This document shows positions 8,176-16,156 of a stretch of 64,000 nt of DNA, one piece after another. The stretch is from Oceanobacillus arenosus (lineage in GTDB: Bacteria > Bacillota > Bacilli > Bacillales > Amphibacillaceae): assembly GCF_003369575.1 (NCBI RefSeq), contig NZ_PIOC01000016.1, positions 1 to 64,000 on the forward strand, read 5' to 3'. The translations under genes and the position numbers were made by a program. The notes under the pieces were generated by a model. The model was not told the DNA's origin. It searched no databases and saw only the letters and a list, made by a program, of their open reading frames with translations. Each line of letters begins with the position of its first letter. The stretch's first letter is position 1.

Positions 8176-8829
8176 ATGTTGGACTTCTCGATTTTGATAG
8201 ATTACTCGGATATGTTGTGGGATGGCTTTAAAGTCACGATTGTCGCAAGTTTAATAGCACTAGTCGCGAGCTTCATTATAGGGACAGTTGTAGCCGTTAT
8301 GCGTATTACCCCCATTGCACCATTGCGTTGGGTCGGAACAGCATATGTTGAGTTTTTTAGAAATATTCCTTTGGTCGTTATCGCCTTTTTCTTTTTTATA
8401 GGAACACCGGCGATTGGAATAAGGTTTAGTGGTATTACGGCGGGTACAATTGCACTTTCTATTTATACATCAGCGTTTATTGCTGAAGCCGTTCGTTCAG
8501 GTATTCTATCTATTCCAAAAGGGCAAATGGAGGCTGCAAGATCATCAGGCCTAAATTATATGCAAACAATGCGAATGATTATCTTGCCTCAAGCAATTAA
8601 AATTGTGATACCTCCAATCGGTAATCAATTTATTAATTTAGTGAAAAATTCATCCATTTTGGCACTGATTTCCGGAGCTGATTTAATGTACCAGGCGGAT
8701 CTTATTTCTGCTAAAACATTTATTGTTTTTGATGTATATATATTAGTCGCATTGCTTTATTTAATTATCACCATTCCATTAAGTGTAGGCTTAAGGTACA
8801 TAGAAAGCCGTCTTGCAAATACTTATTAA
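8176..8829 (+). CDS. Amino-acid ABC transporter permease
   Basis: The 217-residue permease has about five membrane segments and the BPD EAA loop (EAARSSGLNYMQTMRMIILP), which docks on GlnQ. SIPKGQMEAARSSG is the usual HisM/GlnP-type motif. I choose the ATG at 8176 behind GTGGGGGGA; an upstream GTG at 8164 would lie within that ribosome site. It is third in the gln operon and pairs with the next permease to form the membrane channel. Confidence 0.9.
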   Translation: MLDFSILIDYSDMLWDGFKVTIVASLIALVASFIIGTVVAVMRITPIAPLRWVGTAYVEFFRNIPLVVIAFFFFIGTPAIGIRFSGITAGTIALSIYTSAFIAEAVRSGILSIPKGQMEAARSSGLNYMQTMRMIILPQAIKIVIPPIGNQFINLVKNSSILALISGADLMYQADLISAKTFIVFDVYILVALLYLIITIPLSVGLRYIESRLANTY

Positions 8830-8841
8830 GGAGGGGGCAAA

Positions 8842-9492
8842 ATGGATTTTATAGGTGCATATTCGCTAGATAATTTAGCTTTTTTAATGCAGGGATTCTA
8901 TATGACATTAAAAGTGGCGGTTGTGTCAATTATACTTAGCTTTATCATCGGTGGGATACTTGGAACAATTCGATTCACGAGAGTACCTGCCATATCGCAA
9001 ATAGTTGTCGCTATCGTTGAAACAATCCGGAATTTGCCACTTCTATTGATTATATTGTTTACATATTTAGCATTGCCTGAGATCGGTATTAATCTAGGTA
9101 ATACCGTTTCGGCTATTATTGCTTTAGTTGTATTTGAATCATCCATGATTGCTGAAATTGTCAGGGGAGGATTGGATTCAGTTGAAAAGGGACAAATTGA
9201 GGCAGCACGTTCCTCTGGTCTTACATATTTGCAAGCATTGCGAACAATCATTCTGCCCCAAGCATTGAAGCGAATGGTACCGAATCTTGTCAGTCAATTT
9301 ATCTCCTTGTTAAAGGATACGTCACTTGCGGTTGTCATTTCGCTGCCTGAATTGCTTCACCATGCAAAAATTATTCAAGCACAAAACACACAATATGTCA
9401 TTCCAATTTTCATATTAATTGCATTAATATATTTTGCAGTAAACTATGTATTATCTTTGATTGCAAAAAGGCTAGAACTAAAGCAAACATGA
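8842..9492 (+). CDS. Amino-acid ABC transporter permease, second subunit
   Basis: The 216-residue membrane protein is homologous to its upstream neighbour and carries the same EAA motif (VEKGQIEAARSSGLTYLQAL, then RTIILPQALKRMVP). It starts 12 bases after the previous stop behind AAGGAGGGGG. The two different permeases suggest a heterodimeric channel as in the B. subtilis GlnQHMP system. It is the last gene of the operon. Only a weak 8-bp inverted repeat (TGAACCTG ... CAGGTTCA near 9550) follows. Confidence 0.9.
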   Translation: MDFIGAYSLDNLAFLMQGFYMTLKVAVVSIILSFIIGGILGTIRFTRVPAISQIVVAIVETIRNLPLLLIILFTYLALPEIGINLGNTVSAIIALVVFESSMIAEIVRGGLDSVEKGQIEAARSSGLTYLQALRTIILPQALKRMVPNLVSQFISLLKDTSLAVVISLPELLHHAKIIQAQNTQYVIPIFILIALIYFAVNYVLSLIAKRLELKQT

Positions 9493-9637
9493 TTTTGTCT
9501 TTGATCCATCTGAAGGGGAGAAAGGATAGAGGCAGCTACTTGAATTGCGAGAAAGTGAACCTGAACAGCGTCACGTAATGTCCAGGTTCATAAAAGTATG
9601 CGTTTGATTTTAGAATAAGTGGGGACGATTACGGATG

Positions 9638-9775
9638 TTATTTAGAGAGTTGTGCTGTTTTATATAATATGAAAGTGGTCGTTTCCTGAGCTTTAACCAA
9701 TTCCTCATGGATTTCATCGACTATTTCTTCTAAGCGGTCTCACCTATAATTAATCGGTTTAAATCCTTCATCCAT
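9638..9775 (-). pseudogene. Short coding remnant interrupted by one UGA
   Basis: On the minus strand a frame starting ATG at 9775 reads MDEGFKPINYR, a UGA, then a 33-residue segment beginning DRLEEIVDEIHEELVKAQ and ending FILYKTAQLSK before TAA. Amino-acid composition is protein-like on both sides of the single stop, with amphipathic helix character. I do not recognise the family. It is most likely a small gene broken by a point mutation (CGA to TGA), or the end of an older gene. Confidence 0.3.
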
Positions 9776-9825
9776 CTTTAAATTAAATGGAAAGGTCTAC
9801 ATTTATCGTCTTTTTACTAAAAAAG

Positions 9826-9834
9826 TGCTATAAT
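9826..9834 (+). promoter_or_regulatory. Extended -10 promoter element upstream of larE
   Basis: TGCTATAAT is an ideal extended -10 box. No good -35 hexamer is visible, which is normal for extended -10 promoters. The larE start lies about 90 bases downstream. Confidence 0.45.
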
Positions 9835-9922
9835 AAGAATATCAAGGATAAATTATTAGATTCTTTATTGAACAATAAAGAAGTTAAAATCCCCTTTCCA
9901 TAGGGCAGATGAGGTGAATGGA

Positions 9923-10765
9923 ATGAATGAAGTAACGCTTAATAAAAATAATCAATTAAGTGAAATATTGCAAGGCATGGGCCGTGTAATGGTTGCGTTT
10001 TCTGGCGGTGTTGATAGCGCTGTAGTATTGAAAAGAGCACAACAAGAACTTGGCGACCAAGTATTAGCTGTTGTTGTTGCATCTGAATTATACCGTGATT
10101 CTGAATTTGATGCTGCAGTTAAGCTAGCAGAAGATATGGGTGTCGCTGTTCTTAAGACAGAGATTAAAGAACTTGAAGATGCAAATATCGTAGCAAATCA
10201 AACAGAAAGCTGGTACTACAGCAAGAAATTACTTTATACACATTTAAATAAATTAGCGGAAGAATTAGATTATCCATATGTTCTAGATGGTATGATCATG
10301 GATGATGAAGAAGATTTCCGTCCAGGACTAAGAGCTAGAACAGAAGAAGGAATCCGCAGTGTATTACAAGAAGCAAATATTTATAAAACGGAAGTTCGTG
10401 AGCTTGCAAAAGAATTGGATCTTCCAGTATGGAATAAACTTGCTTCATGTAGTTTAGCATCAAGATTCCCATATGGTACAGCACTTGATAAGCAAAAAGT
10501 AAATCAAGTAAACGAAGCTGAACTTTATTTAGCTCGTATCGGTTTTGCTTCTGTTCGTGTACGTTACCATGAAAATGTAGCACGAATTGAAGTTGCAGCA
10601 GATAAGATTGCTGATCTATTAACAAAACGTGAAGAAATTCAAAATAAACTTGTATCACTTGGATTCGACTATGTATCTGTTGACCTTCGTGGATACCGTT
10701 CAGGAAGCATGAATGAAGTTCTACCTGAATTAGCAACTGAACAAAAAATGGCTGCAAATGCTTAA
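9923..10765 (+). CDS. larE: ATP-dependent sacrificial sulfur transferase LarE
   Basis: The 280-residue cytoplasmic enzyme of the PP-loop ATPase family has the loop FSGGVDSAVV near residue 30, DGMIMDDEEDFRPGLRA in the centre and WNKLASCSLASRFPYG, which carries the conserved Cys that donates sulfur in the LarE family. LarE converts the carboxylates of the pyridinium precursor to thiocarboxylates during nickel-pincer (NPN) cofactor synthesis. The ATG at 9923 follows GAGGTGA; a GTG nine bases upstream is possible. It is followed by a strong terminator, so it is transcribed apart from larC1-larB-larC2. No LarA racemase gene lies in the window. Confidence 0.9.
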   Translation: MNEVTLNKNNQLSEILQGMGRVMVAFSGGVDSAVVLKRAQQELGDQVLAVVVASELYRDSEFDAAVKLAEDMGVAVLKTEIKELEDANIVANQTESWYYSKKLLYTHLNKLAEELDYPYVLDGMIMDDEEDFRPGLRARTEEGIRSVLQEANIYKTEVRELAKELDLPVWNKLASCSLASRFPYGTALDKQKVNQVNEAELYLARIGFASVRVRYHENVARIEVAADKIADLLTKREEIQNKLVSLGFDYVSVDLRGYRSGSMNEVLPELATEQKMAANA

Positions 10766-10785
10766 TTGAAATCATTGTTTTTTTG

Positions 10786-10817
10786 CCGGGAGGTTACTAC
10801 TTCCCGGTTATTTTTTT
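10786..10817 (+). terminator. Rho-independent terminator after larE
   Basis: CCGGGA at 10786-10791 pairs with TCCCGG at 10802-10807 and is followed by a T-rich run. It starts 20 bases past the larE stop. Confidence 0.85.
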
Positions 10818-10861
10818 CGTTTGTGTACGAAAACCGATTAATAGGTTATACAATGATTATC

Positions 10862-10870
10862 TGCTATAAT
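10862..10870 (+). promoter_or_regulatory. Extended -10 element upstream of larC1
   Basis: TGCTATAAT, with a second overlapping candidate TGTTATAAT at 10875-10883. It is about 105 bases before the larC1 start and after the larE terminator, so it probably drives larC1-larB-larC2. Confidence 0.4.
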
Positions 10871-10975
10871 GCAATGTTATAATGGGTATTAGAAAACTAA
10901 GATTTAGCCAAGTCTTTAGATTATAGTGCTGCCTTTGTTGCACTTATCTACCAATAAAATGTAAGGAGATTTGAT

Positions 10976-11845
10976 ATGAAAATTCTTTATTTGGATTGTT
11001 TTTCTGGATTAAGTGGAGATATGACAATTGGTGCACTCATTGACGCTGGTGGGGATTTTTCCCATTTAGAAAAGGAATTAAAGAAATTGCAAATAGATGA
11101 TGAATATGAACTCAAGGTAAGCAAGGTAGTGAAAAATGGAATAACGAGTACCAAGTTTGATGTTGTGTTAGGAAATGAGCAAGTACATACGCATGCGCAT
11201 GAGAACGAAGAACATACACATGACCACGACCATAAACATGAACATGCTCATGGCCATACAAATGATCACGACCATACGCATATGCATGAGCATGCTCATA
11301 GCCATACACATGATCACGATCATACTCACACGCATGACCACCGTGCATACCGAGAGATTATCCAACTGATTGGACAAGCTGGTTACTCTGAAAAGGTGGA
11401 AACAATGGCATTAAATATGTTTAAGAAAATTGGTGAAGCGGAAGGGAAAATCCATGGCGTGCCACTTGCAGATGTTCATTTCCACGAGGTTGGTGCAGTT
11501 GATTCCATCATCGATATTGTTGGTGTGGCTATATTAATCGAGCAGCTTGGAGTGGATGAAATTAGATCAGCGCCAGTTCCAACTGGATCAGGTCATATTC
11601 ATATAGATCACGGGGTATTTCCAGTGCCAGCACCAGCAACACTGGAAATTTTACGTGGCGTACCACTTGCGAAAAGTGAGTTGAAATCAGAGTTGACAAC
11701 ACCAACTGGAGCAGCAATTGCGGCAGTACTCGCAGCAGAGTATGGTACATTTCCGGCAATGAAGGTGACAAGTATTGGCTATGGTGCTGGAACGAAAAAC
11801 TTTCCCAATCACCCAAATGTTTTACGCGTAATGATTGGTGAATAG
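10976..11845 (+). CDS. larC: Nickel insertion protein LarC, N-terminal half (LarC1)
   Basis: The 289-residue protein starts MKILYLDCFSGLSGDMTIGAL, the conserved LarC beginning, and runs to GAGTKNFPNHPNVLRVMIGE, where LarC1 normally ends. Residues about 72-126 are an extreme histidine-rich insert made of repeated HTHDHDH-like units, suited to nickel storage or delivery. DVHFHEVGAVDSI is also conserved. LarC is a CTP-dependent cyclometallase that inserts nickel into the pincer cofactor. In Lactobacillus plantarum the two halves are joined by a programmed frameshift. Here a complete larB gene separates the halves, so they must work as two polypeptides. AAGGAGA precedes the ATG. Confidence 0.9.
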   Translation: MKILYLDCFSGLSGDMTIGALIDAGGDFSHLEKELKKLQIDDEYELKVSKVVKNGITSTKFDVVLGNEQVHTHAHENEEHTHDHDHKHEHAHGHTNDHDHTHMHEHAHSHTHDHDHTHTHDHRAYREIIQLIGQAGYSEKVETMALNMFKKIGEAEGKIHGVPLADVHFHEVGAVDSIIDIVGVAILIEQLGVDEIRSAPVPTGSGHIHIDHGVFPVPAPATLEILRGVPLAKSELKSELTTPTGAAIAAVLAAEYGTFPAMKVTSIGYGAGTKNFPNHPNVLRVMIGE

Positions 11846-11899
11846 TAAATTTGCACGAAACATGTCGAACGGTGAAATTAGGAAGTATGGGGTGAAGAA

Positions 11900-12649
11900 A
11901 TGATGGATGAAATATTAAAACAAGTACAAGCAGGCACTTTATCAGTTGAAGAAGCGAAGAAAGCGTTGGCAACATATGAGGATTTGGGATTTGCAAAGGT
12001 CGATCATCACCGGCAAAAACGACAAGGATTCCCAGAGATTATTTATGGAGAAGGAAAGACGGTAGAACAAATCATTACCATTCTTGAAGCAATTAAAGCG
12101 AAGAATAATGATGTCTTAATTACAAGGGTTTCTGAAGAGAAGGCAAACAGTGTGCTGGAAGTCCATCCGGAATTTACGTATCATCAGGTGGCAAAAATTT
12201 TATATTGGAAAACCGAACAGATGCATGTTGAAGAATCTGACAGCTTTATTGCAGTTCTCTGTGCAGGTACATCTGATTTACGTGTTGCGGAAGAAGCGGC
12301 GATTACTGCCGAGGTTCTTGGAAGTAATGTGAAGCGATTCTATGATGTTGGTGTTGCCGGAATTCACCGCCTGCTCGATCATGCCGAAGAAATTCAAAAA
12401 GCGTCGGTTTCCGTTGTAGTTGCAGGAATGGAAGGTGCGCTACCAAGTGTTGTCGGTGGACTTGTATCCCATCCGGTAATCGCAGTTCCGACGAGTATTG
12501 GCTATGGGGCTAACTTCCACGGATTATCGGCATTACTAACGATGTTAAATTCCTGTGCGAGTGGCATTAGTGTTGTTAACATTGATAATGGCTTCGGTGG
12601 GGCATATAGTGCTGTATTAATTGATCAGATGGCACGGAATAAAAAGTGA
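11900..12649 (+). CDS. larB: Nickel-pincer cofactor biosynthesis protein LarB
   Basis: The 249-residue protein belongs to the PurE-like AIR-carboxylase family. The N-terminal third (VEEAKKALATYEDLGFAKVDHHR) is LarB-specific, and the C-terminal two thirds form the PurE-type domain with CAGTSDLRVAEEAAITAE, YDVGVAGIHRLLDH, VVAGMEGALPSVVGGL and VPTSIGYGANFHG. LarB carboxylates and hydrolyses nicotinic acid adenine dinucleotide in the first step of NPN synthesis. The gene lies 54 bases after larC1 and 30 bases before larC2 with its own GGGGTGA site, so all three appear to be one transcript. Confidence 0.92.
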   Translation: MMDEILKQVQAGTLSVEEAKKALATYEDLGFAKVDHHRQKRQGFPEIIYGEGKTVEQIITILEAIKAKNNDVLITRVSEEKANSVLEVHPEFTYHQVAKILYWKTEQMHVEESDSFIAVLCAGTSDLRVAEEAAITAEVLGSNVKRFYDVGVAGIHRLLDHAEEIQKASVSVVVAGMEGALPSVVGGLVSHPVIAVPTSIGYGANFHGLSALLTMLNSCASGISVVNIDNGFGGAYSAVLIDQMARNKK

Positions 12650-12679
12650 AATTTTAGCAAGAAAGAGGGAAACACCAAC

Positions 12680-13144
12680 ATGACTTCTAAGCACCCACCG
12701 AATCATGAACATATTGATGACGAAATGATAAAAATGGAAGTGAATCTCGATGATATTTCTGGAGAATGGCTCGGAAATGTGATGGAACTTCTCTTTGAAG
12801 CAGGCGCGAATGATGTGTTTTACACACCAATCTATATGAAGAAAAATCGACCGGGAGTATTGCTGCAATTACTTTGCTCCTTCAAGGCAATTGATATCAT
12901 GAAGGAGATTTTGTTGGAGGAAACAACGACATTAGGGATTCGCTATTATCCGATTACTGTACATCGAATGGAGCGCCGATTTATTAAAGTTGAAACCGAA
13001 TGGGGAGTTGTGACTGTGAAGCAAGGGATTTATAATGGAAAGGTTTTTCAAAGCTCCCCGGAGTACGAAGACTGCCGTAAACTTGCGAAACTACATAATC
13101 TACCATTGAAAAAAGTATATGAAGCGGTTTGGAAGAAATTGTAA
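12680..13144 (+). CDS. larC: Nickel insertion protein LarC, C-terminal half (LarC2)
   Basis: The 154-residue protein matches the LarC C-terminal domain: MEVNLDDISGEWLGNVMELL, EAGANDVFYTPIYMKKNRPG, LLEETTTLGIRYYP and FQSSPEYEDCRKLAKLHNLP. The first is the highly conserved NLDD motif that follows the frameshift site in L. plantarum LarC. It has an independent ATG with a GAAAGAGGGA site. Because larB lies between the halves, LarC here is genuinely two proteins. This C-terminal part carries the CTP-binding region in the known structure. Confidence 0.88.
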   Translation: MTSKHPPNHEHIDDEMIKMEVNLDDISGEWLGNVMELLFEAGANDVFYTPIYMKKNRPGVLLQLLCSFKAIDIMKEILLEETTTLGIRYYPITVHRMERRFIKVETEWGVVTVKQGIYNGKVFQSSPEYEDCRKLAKLHNLPLKKVYEAVWKKL

Positions 13145-13152
13145 TGATTTAC

Positions 13153-13207
13153 AAAAAAGAAGCTATCCCACTTACACATATTGAAAAAGGGGTTAAGCTT
13201 CTTTTTT
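13153..13207 (+). terminator. Terminator after the lar operon
   Basis: AAAAAAGAAGCT at 13153-13164 pairs perfectly with AGCTTCTTTTTT at 13196-13207. The T-rich arm serves as the U tract. It is 8 bases after the larC2 stop. Confidence 0.8.
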
Positions 13208-13280
13208 CATTTAGGAATATTGGATATGCTAAATAATGAAACAACAATTCAATAAAGAACTATGATAAGGAGTGAAAAAC

Positions 13281-14246
13281 ATGAAAGCATTGATCTTTGA
13301 GAATTTTGGTGGGTCAGATGTATTGCGGTATCAAGAAATTCCAGATCCGATGATAACAGAAAATGAAATATTAGTACGAATGAAGGCGATTGGCCTGAAT
13401 TTTGCGGATATATATAGACGAAAAGGAAATTACCATCTTGCAGGGGAGCCACCATATATATTGGGATATGAGGGGGCAGGGGTTGTTGAAAGCGTTGGTG
13501 CTAACGTAGTAAATGTGAACGTTGGTGACCGAGTTGCCTTTGCTGATGTTCCGTATGCGAATGCAGAATTAGTTGCTGTTCCACTGGAAAAGGCGATTCA
13601 ATTACCAGATGAAATTTCTTATGAAGTCGCTTCCTCTGTATTATTGCAAGGACTGACTGCACAATACTTAACGAGGGATAGTTATGCGATAAAAGCTGGA
13701 GATTTTGTCCTAGTTCATGCTGCGGCAGGTGGTGTAGGACAAAATTTAGTGCAGATTGGAAAGCAACTAGGGGGAAATGTTATTGGCCTGACCTCCACAT
13801 TGGAAAAATCGAAAGCAGTGTACGAAGCAGGTGCTCATTTTGTATTTTTATATGATGAGGATTGGATAGGAAAAGTAAAGGAGATAACAGATGGACGAGG
13901 GGCGGATGTGGTATATGAATCTGTTGGCTCAACTTTAACAGCAAGTTTTGATGCAACCAAAATTGGTGGTACAGTTGTATTTTATGGCATGTCAGGTGGC
14001 GACCCAACACCTGTAGACCCAAGAATGTTAATGGACACCTCGAAAACACTGACTGGTGGTGATCTGTGGAATGTGTTAACTTCCGATGAGGAGAGAAGAA
14101 AACGTTCGCAGCAGCTGTTTGACTGGATAACAGAAGGTAAGCTTAAAGTGAAGGCACCAACAAAATTTGACTTAAAAGACGGTGCTGAAGCACATCGGTT
14201 TTTGGAAGGCAGAAAAAGCTCTGGGAAAATTATCCTTGTCCCTTAA
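13281..14246 (+). CDS. NADPH:quinone oxidoreductase (zinc-independent MDR family)
   Basis: The 321-residue medium-chain dehydrogenase/reductase has no structural or catalytic zinc ligands. GLNFADIYRRKGNY and GYEGAGVVESVG lie in the catalytic domain, VLVHAAAGGVGQNLVQIGKQLG is the Rossmann nucleotide-binding motif, and DVVYESVGS, GGTVVFYGMSGG and AHRFLEGRKSSGKIIL lie in the C-terminal part. This is the quinone oxidoreductase (QOR) subfamily, reducing quinones or enones with NADPH. I choose the ATG at 13281 behind AAGGAGTG; an upstream GTG overlaps that site. It is a single gene after the lar terminator. Confidence 0.88.
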   Translation: MKALIFENFGGSDVLRYQEIPDPMITENEILVRMKAIGLNFADIYRRKGNYHLAGEPPYILGYEGAGVVESVGANVVNVNVGDRVAFADVPYANAELVAVPLEKAIQLPDEISYEVASSVLLQGLTAQYLTRDSYAIKAGDFVLVHAAAGGVGQNLVQIGKQLGGNVIGLTSTLEKSKAVYEAGAHFVFLYDEDWIGKVKEITDGRGADVVYESVGSTLTASFDATKIGGTVVFYGMSGGDPTPVDPRMLMDTSKTLTGGDLWNVLTSDEERRKRSQQLFDWITEGKLKVKAPTKFDLKDGAEAHRFLEGRKSSGKIILVP

Positions 14247-14284
14247 TGTTTGTTTTACAAATAAATGAAAGTATCGACATCGTT

Positions 14285-14312
14285 CGACAAAACTCGGGAA
14301 GTGACAGGCACC
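14285..14312 (+). repeat. Short dispersed repeat, copy 1
   Basis: This stretch ends in GGAAGTGACAGGCACC (14297-14312) and is preceded by TCGACAAAACTCG. The same 16-mer occurs at 41891-41906 and inverted at 22326-22341, with related flanks containing ACAAA-C-CGGAAGTGACAGGCACC. All three are intergenic. Confidence 0.7.
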
Positions 14313-14536
14313 AGCACAAGCAAAGATATAGGCACACACAGGTAATTGCTTTGGTTTTAGAATATTGGAAACAAATGGTATAATGCTTCTATAGGAGTAA
14401 TAATAATGAGATTATCAGAAGGGAGAGATTAAGCAGGGAAATAAAAAAGCCAGCTGGATTTTGAATGCGGTTTATAGCAAGTAAACTATATAGATAGTAT
14501 TTTTATAAATAAATTCATTAAGTTGGGGTGTACATA

Positions 14537-15529
14537 TTGAATAAAAAGCGTTGGATCGCATTAGTGATAGCAATCGGTTTATTCATCGTTTCAATAATTT
14601 CACAAATCGGCACAACCGTTGCATCAACAGACTTCAGTTCTATATTTAGTACCTTTAATAAAGACTTTGGTGAGGAAATCGTTGATCAAGGAACAAGTCT
14701 GGATAAAATCGCAGTACTTAAATTGAACGGAGTAATCCAGGAGGATAGTGGATCAAGTGTATTGAGTACGGGGACGTATAGTCATCAGCGATTCTTGGAT
14801 TTATTAGATCATGTTGCAGAAGATGATACGGTTAAAGCCGTCATCTTGGATGTGAATACACCAGGTGGGGGCGTTGTGGAAAGTGCGGAAATCCATGAAA
14901 AGGTATTGGAGATTCAACAAACCTATGAAAAACCTGTCTATGTATCAATGGGAAATACTGCAGCATCTGGTGGGTATTATATTTCTGCACCGGCAGATAA
15001 AATCGTTGCCCATCCAGCCACATTAACCGGGTCAATTGGTGTAATTATGCAGGCGTTAAATTATGCGGAACTTGCAGATAATATAGGGATTGATTTTAAC
15101 ACTATTAAAAGCGGTGAATACAAAGATATTATGTCTGCTTCCCGTGAAATGACAGATGAAGAGCGAGCAATCCTGCAAACGATGATTGATGAACTTTACG
15201 GTGAATTCGTTCAAGTAATAGTTGATGGTCGTGGTATGTCCGAATCGGTTGTACGAGAATTAGGTGACGGCCGTGTGTATACAGGATCACAAGCGAAGGA
15301 AAATGGCTTAGTTGATGAACTAGGAACATTAGACGACACGATTGCGATGATGAAGGAAGATCAAGGCTTGTCGGATGCAACAGTAATCGAATATGCAAAT
15401 GGATTTGAATTCAATCAATTTCTAGGCGGAGCAATGCAAAGCGTATTCGGCAGTCGTTTAGAATTAGATGGTTTGAATCTGCTTAGGGAAGCAAATGCAC
15501 CAAGGGCGTTGTACTTATATTCGAGATAA
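14537..15529 (+). CDS. sppA: Signal peptide peptidase SppA (S49 family)
   Basis: The membrane-anchored serine protease of about 330 residues has an N-terminal segment (WIALVIAIGLFIVSIIS) holding it in the membrane. The core contains VILDVNTPGGGVVESAEIHE, YVSMGNTAASGGYYISAPAD with the nucleophile Ser, TLTGSIGVIMQ and IKSGEYKDIMS with the general-base Lys, the Ser-Lys dyad of Bacillus SppA. It degrades cleaved signal peptides in the membrane. The start is probably the TTG at 14537 behind GGGGTG; a GTG at 14528 would sit in that site. It is followed 18 bases later by an RDD-family gene, as in other Bacilli (sppA-yteJ). Confidence 0.92.
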   Translation: MNKKRWIALVIAIGLFIVSIISQIGTTVASTDFSSIFSTFNKDFGEEIVDQGTSLDKIAVLKLNGVIQEDSGSSVLSTGTYSHQRFLDLLDHVAEDDTVKAVILDVNTPGGGVVESAEIHEKVLEIQQTYEKPVYVSMGNTAASGGYYISAPADKIVAHPATLTGSIGVIMQALNYAELADNIGIDFNTIKSGEYKDIMSASREMTDEERAILQTMIDELYGEFVQVIVDGRGMSESVVRELGDGRVYTGSQAKENGLVDELGTLDDTIAMMKEDQGLSDATVIEYANGFEFNQFLGGAMQSVFGSRLELDGLNLLREANAPRALYLYSR

Positions 15530-15547
15530 GGAGGATGAAATAATGCT

Positions 15548-16015
15548 ATGAGTGAAGAACAATTGGAATATGATATAGTGACACCACCGATAGATACAAC
15601 AAAATATGCAGGGTTTTGGATGAGATTTTGGGCATATTTAGCTGATTTGGTTATCGTGTTCAGTATAAATGGAATCCTTCTTAGCCCTTTTAAATTTATC
15701 AATGAAGGTAAACCGATTGCTATCAGCTACTGGACACTGACAGGAATAATTGGTGTGCTTGTTCTATACTTTTACTTCCTGTTAATGACGAAATATTATG
15801 GGCAAACATTAGGGAAAATGATCTTTGGATTAAAAGTAGTTCGTAAAGATCTTCAGCCACTGCAGTGGAGTGATATCATTTTCCGTGAAGTTGTATGCAG
15901 ATTCTTTTACCGCGTCTTCTTCATTGCGCAACTGTTATATATTGTCGTCGCATTCGACAATAAGAAGCAAGGAATCCACGATATGATTAGTGACACTACG
16001 GTAATACATCAATAG
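15548..16015 (+). CDS. RDD family membrane protein (YteJ-like)
   Basis: The 155-residue protein has the RDD signature: YAGFWMRFWAYLADLVIVF (Arg-Asp positions in the first membrane segment), YGQTLGKMIFGLKVVR in the loop, and REVVCRFFYR followed by DNKKQGIHDMISDTTVI. It has three or four membrane segments. The neighbour sppA and the order match B. subtilis sppA-yteJ, where the pair affects lantibiotic resistance. The AAGGAGG site is 13 bases upstream, and a two-codon ORF (ATG CTA TGA at 15543-15551) overlaps the start. It ends before a clear terminator. Confidence 0.85.
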   Translation: MSEEQLEYDIVTPPIDTTKYAGFWMRFWAYLADLVIVFSINGILLSPFKFINEGKPIAISYWTLTGIIGVLVLYFYFLLMTKYYGQTLGKMIFGLKVVRKDLQPLQWSDIIFREVVCRFFYRVFFIAQLLYIVVAFDNKKQGIHDMISDTTVIHQ

Positions 16016-16026
16016 AAATTAAAATA

Positions 16027-16072
16027 TAGGCAGTATGGATATGCAAACGTATCTGTACTGTCTATTTTTTTT
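16027..16072 (+). terminator. Terminator after sppA-RDD
   Basis: AGGCAGTA (16028-16035) pairs with TACTGTCT, with inner pairing GGATA/GTATC, and is followed by eight T residues at 16065-16072. Confidence 0.8.
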
Positions 16073-16156
16073 GAAACTATTCAGGAAGATAAACCGTATT
16101 TAAAATATTCTGTTGTGAAATGGCAGCAGTTAATGTTGAAGACCAGGGGGGAGCAG

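Noticed and set aside
11112-11377. Antisense and alternative-frame ORFs rich in His, Tyr and Met within larC1
   Set aside because: They are shadows of the repetitive histidine codons and have no starts with ribosome sites.
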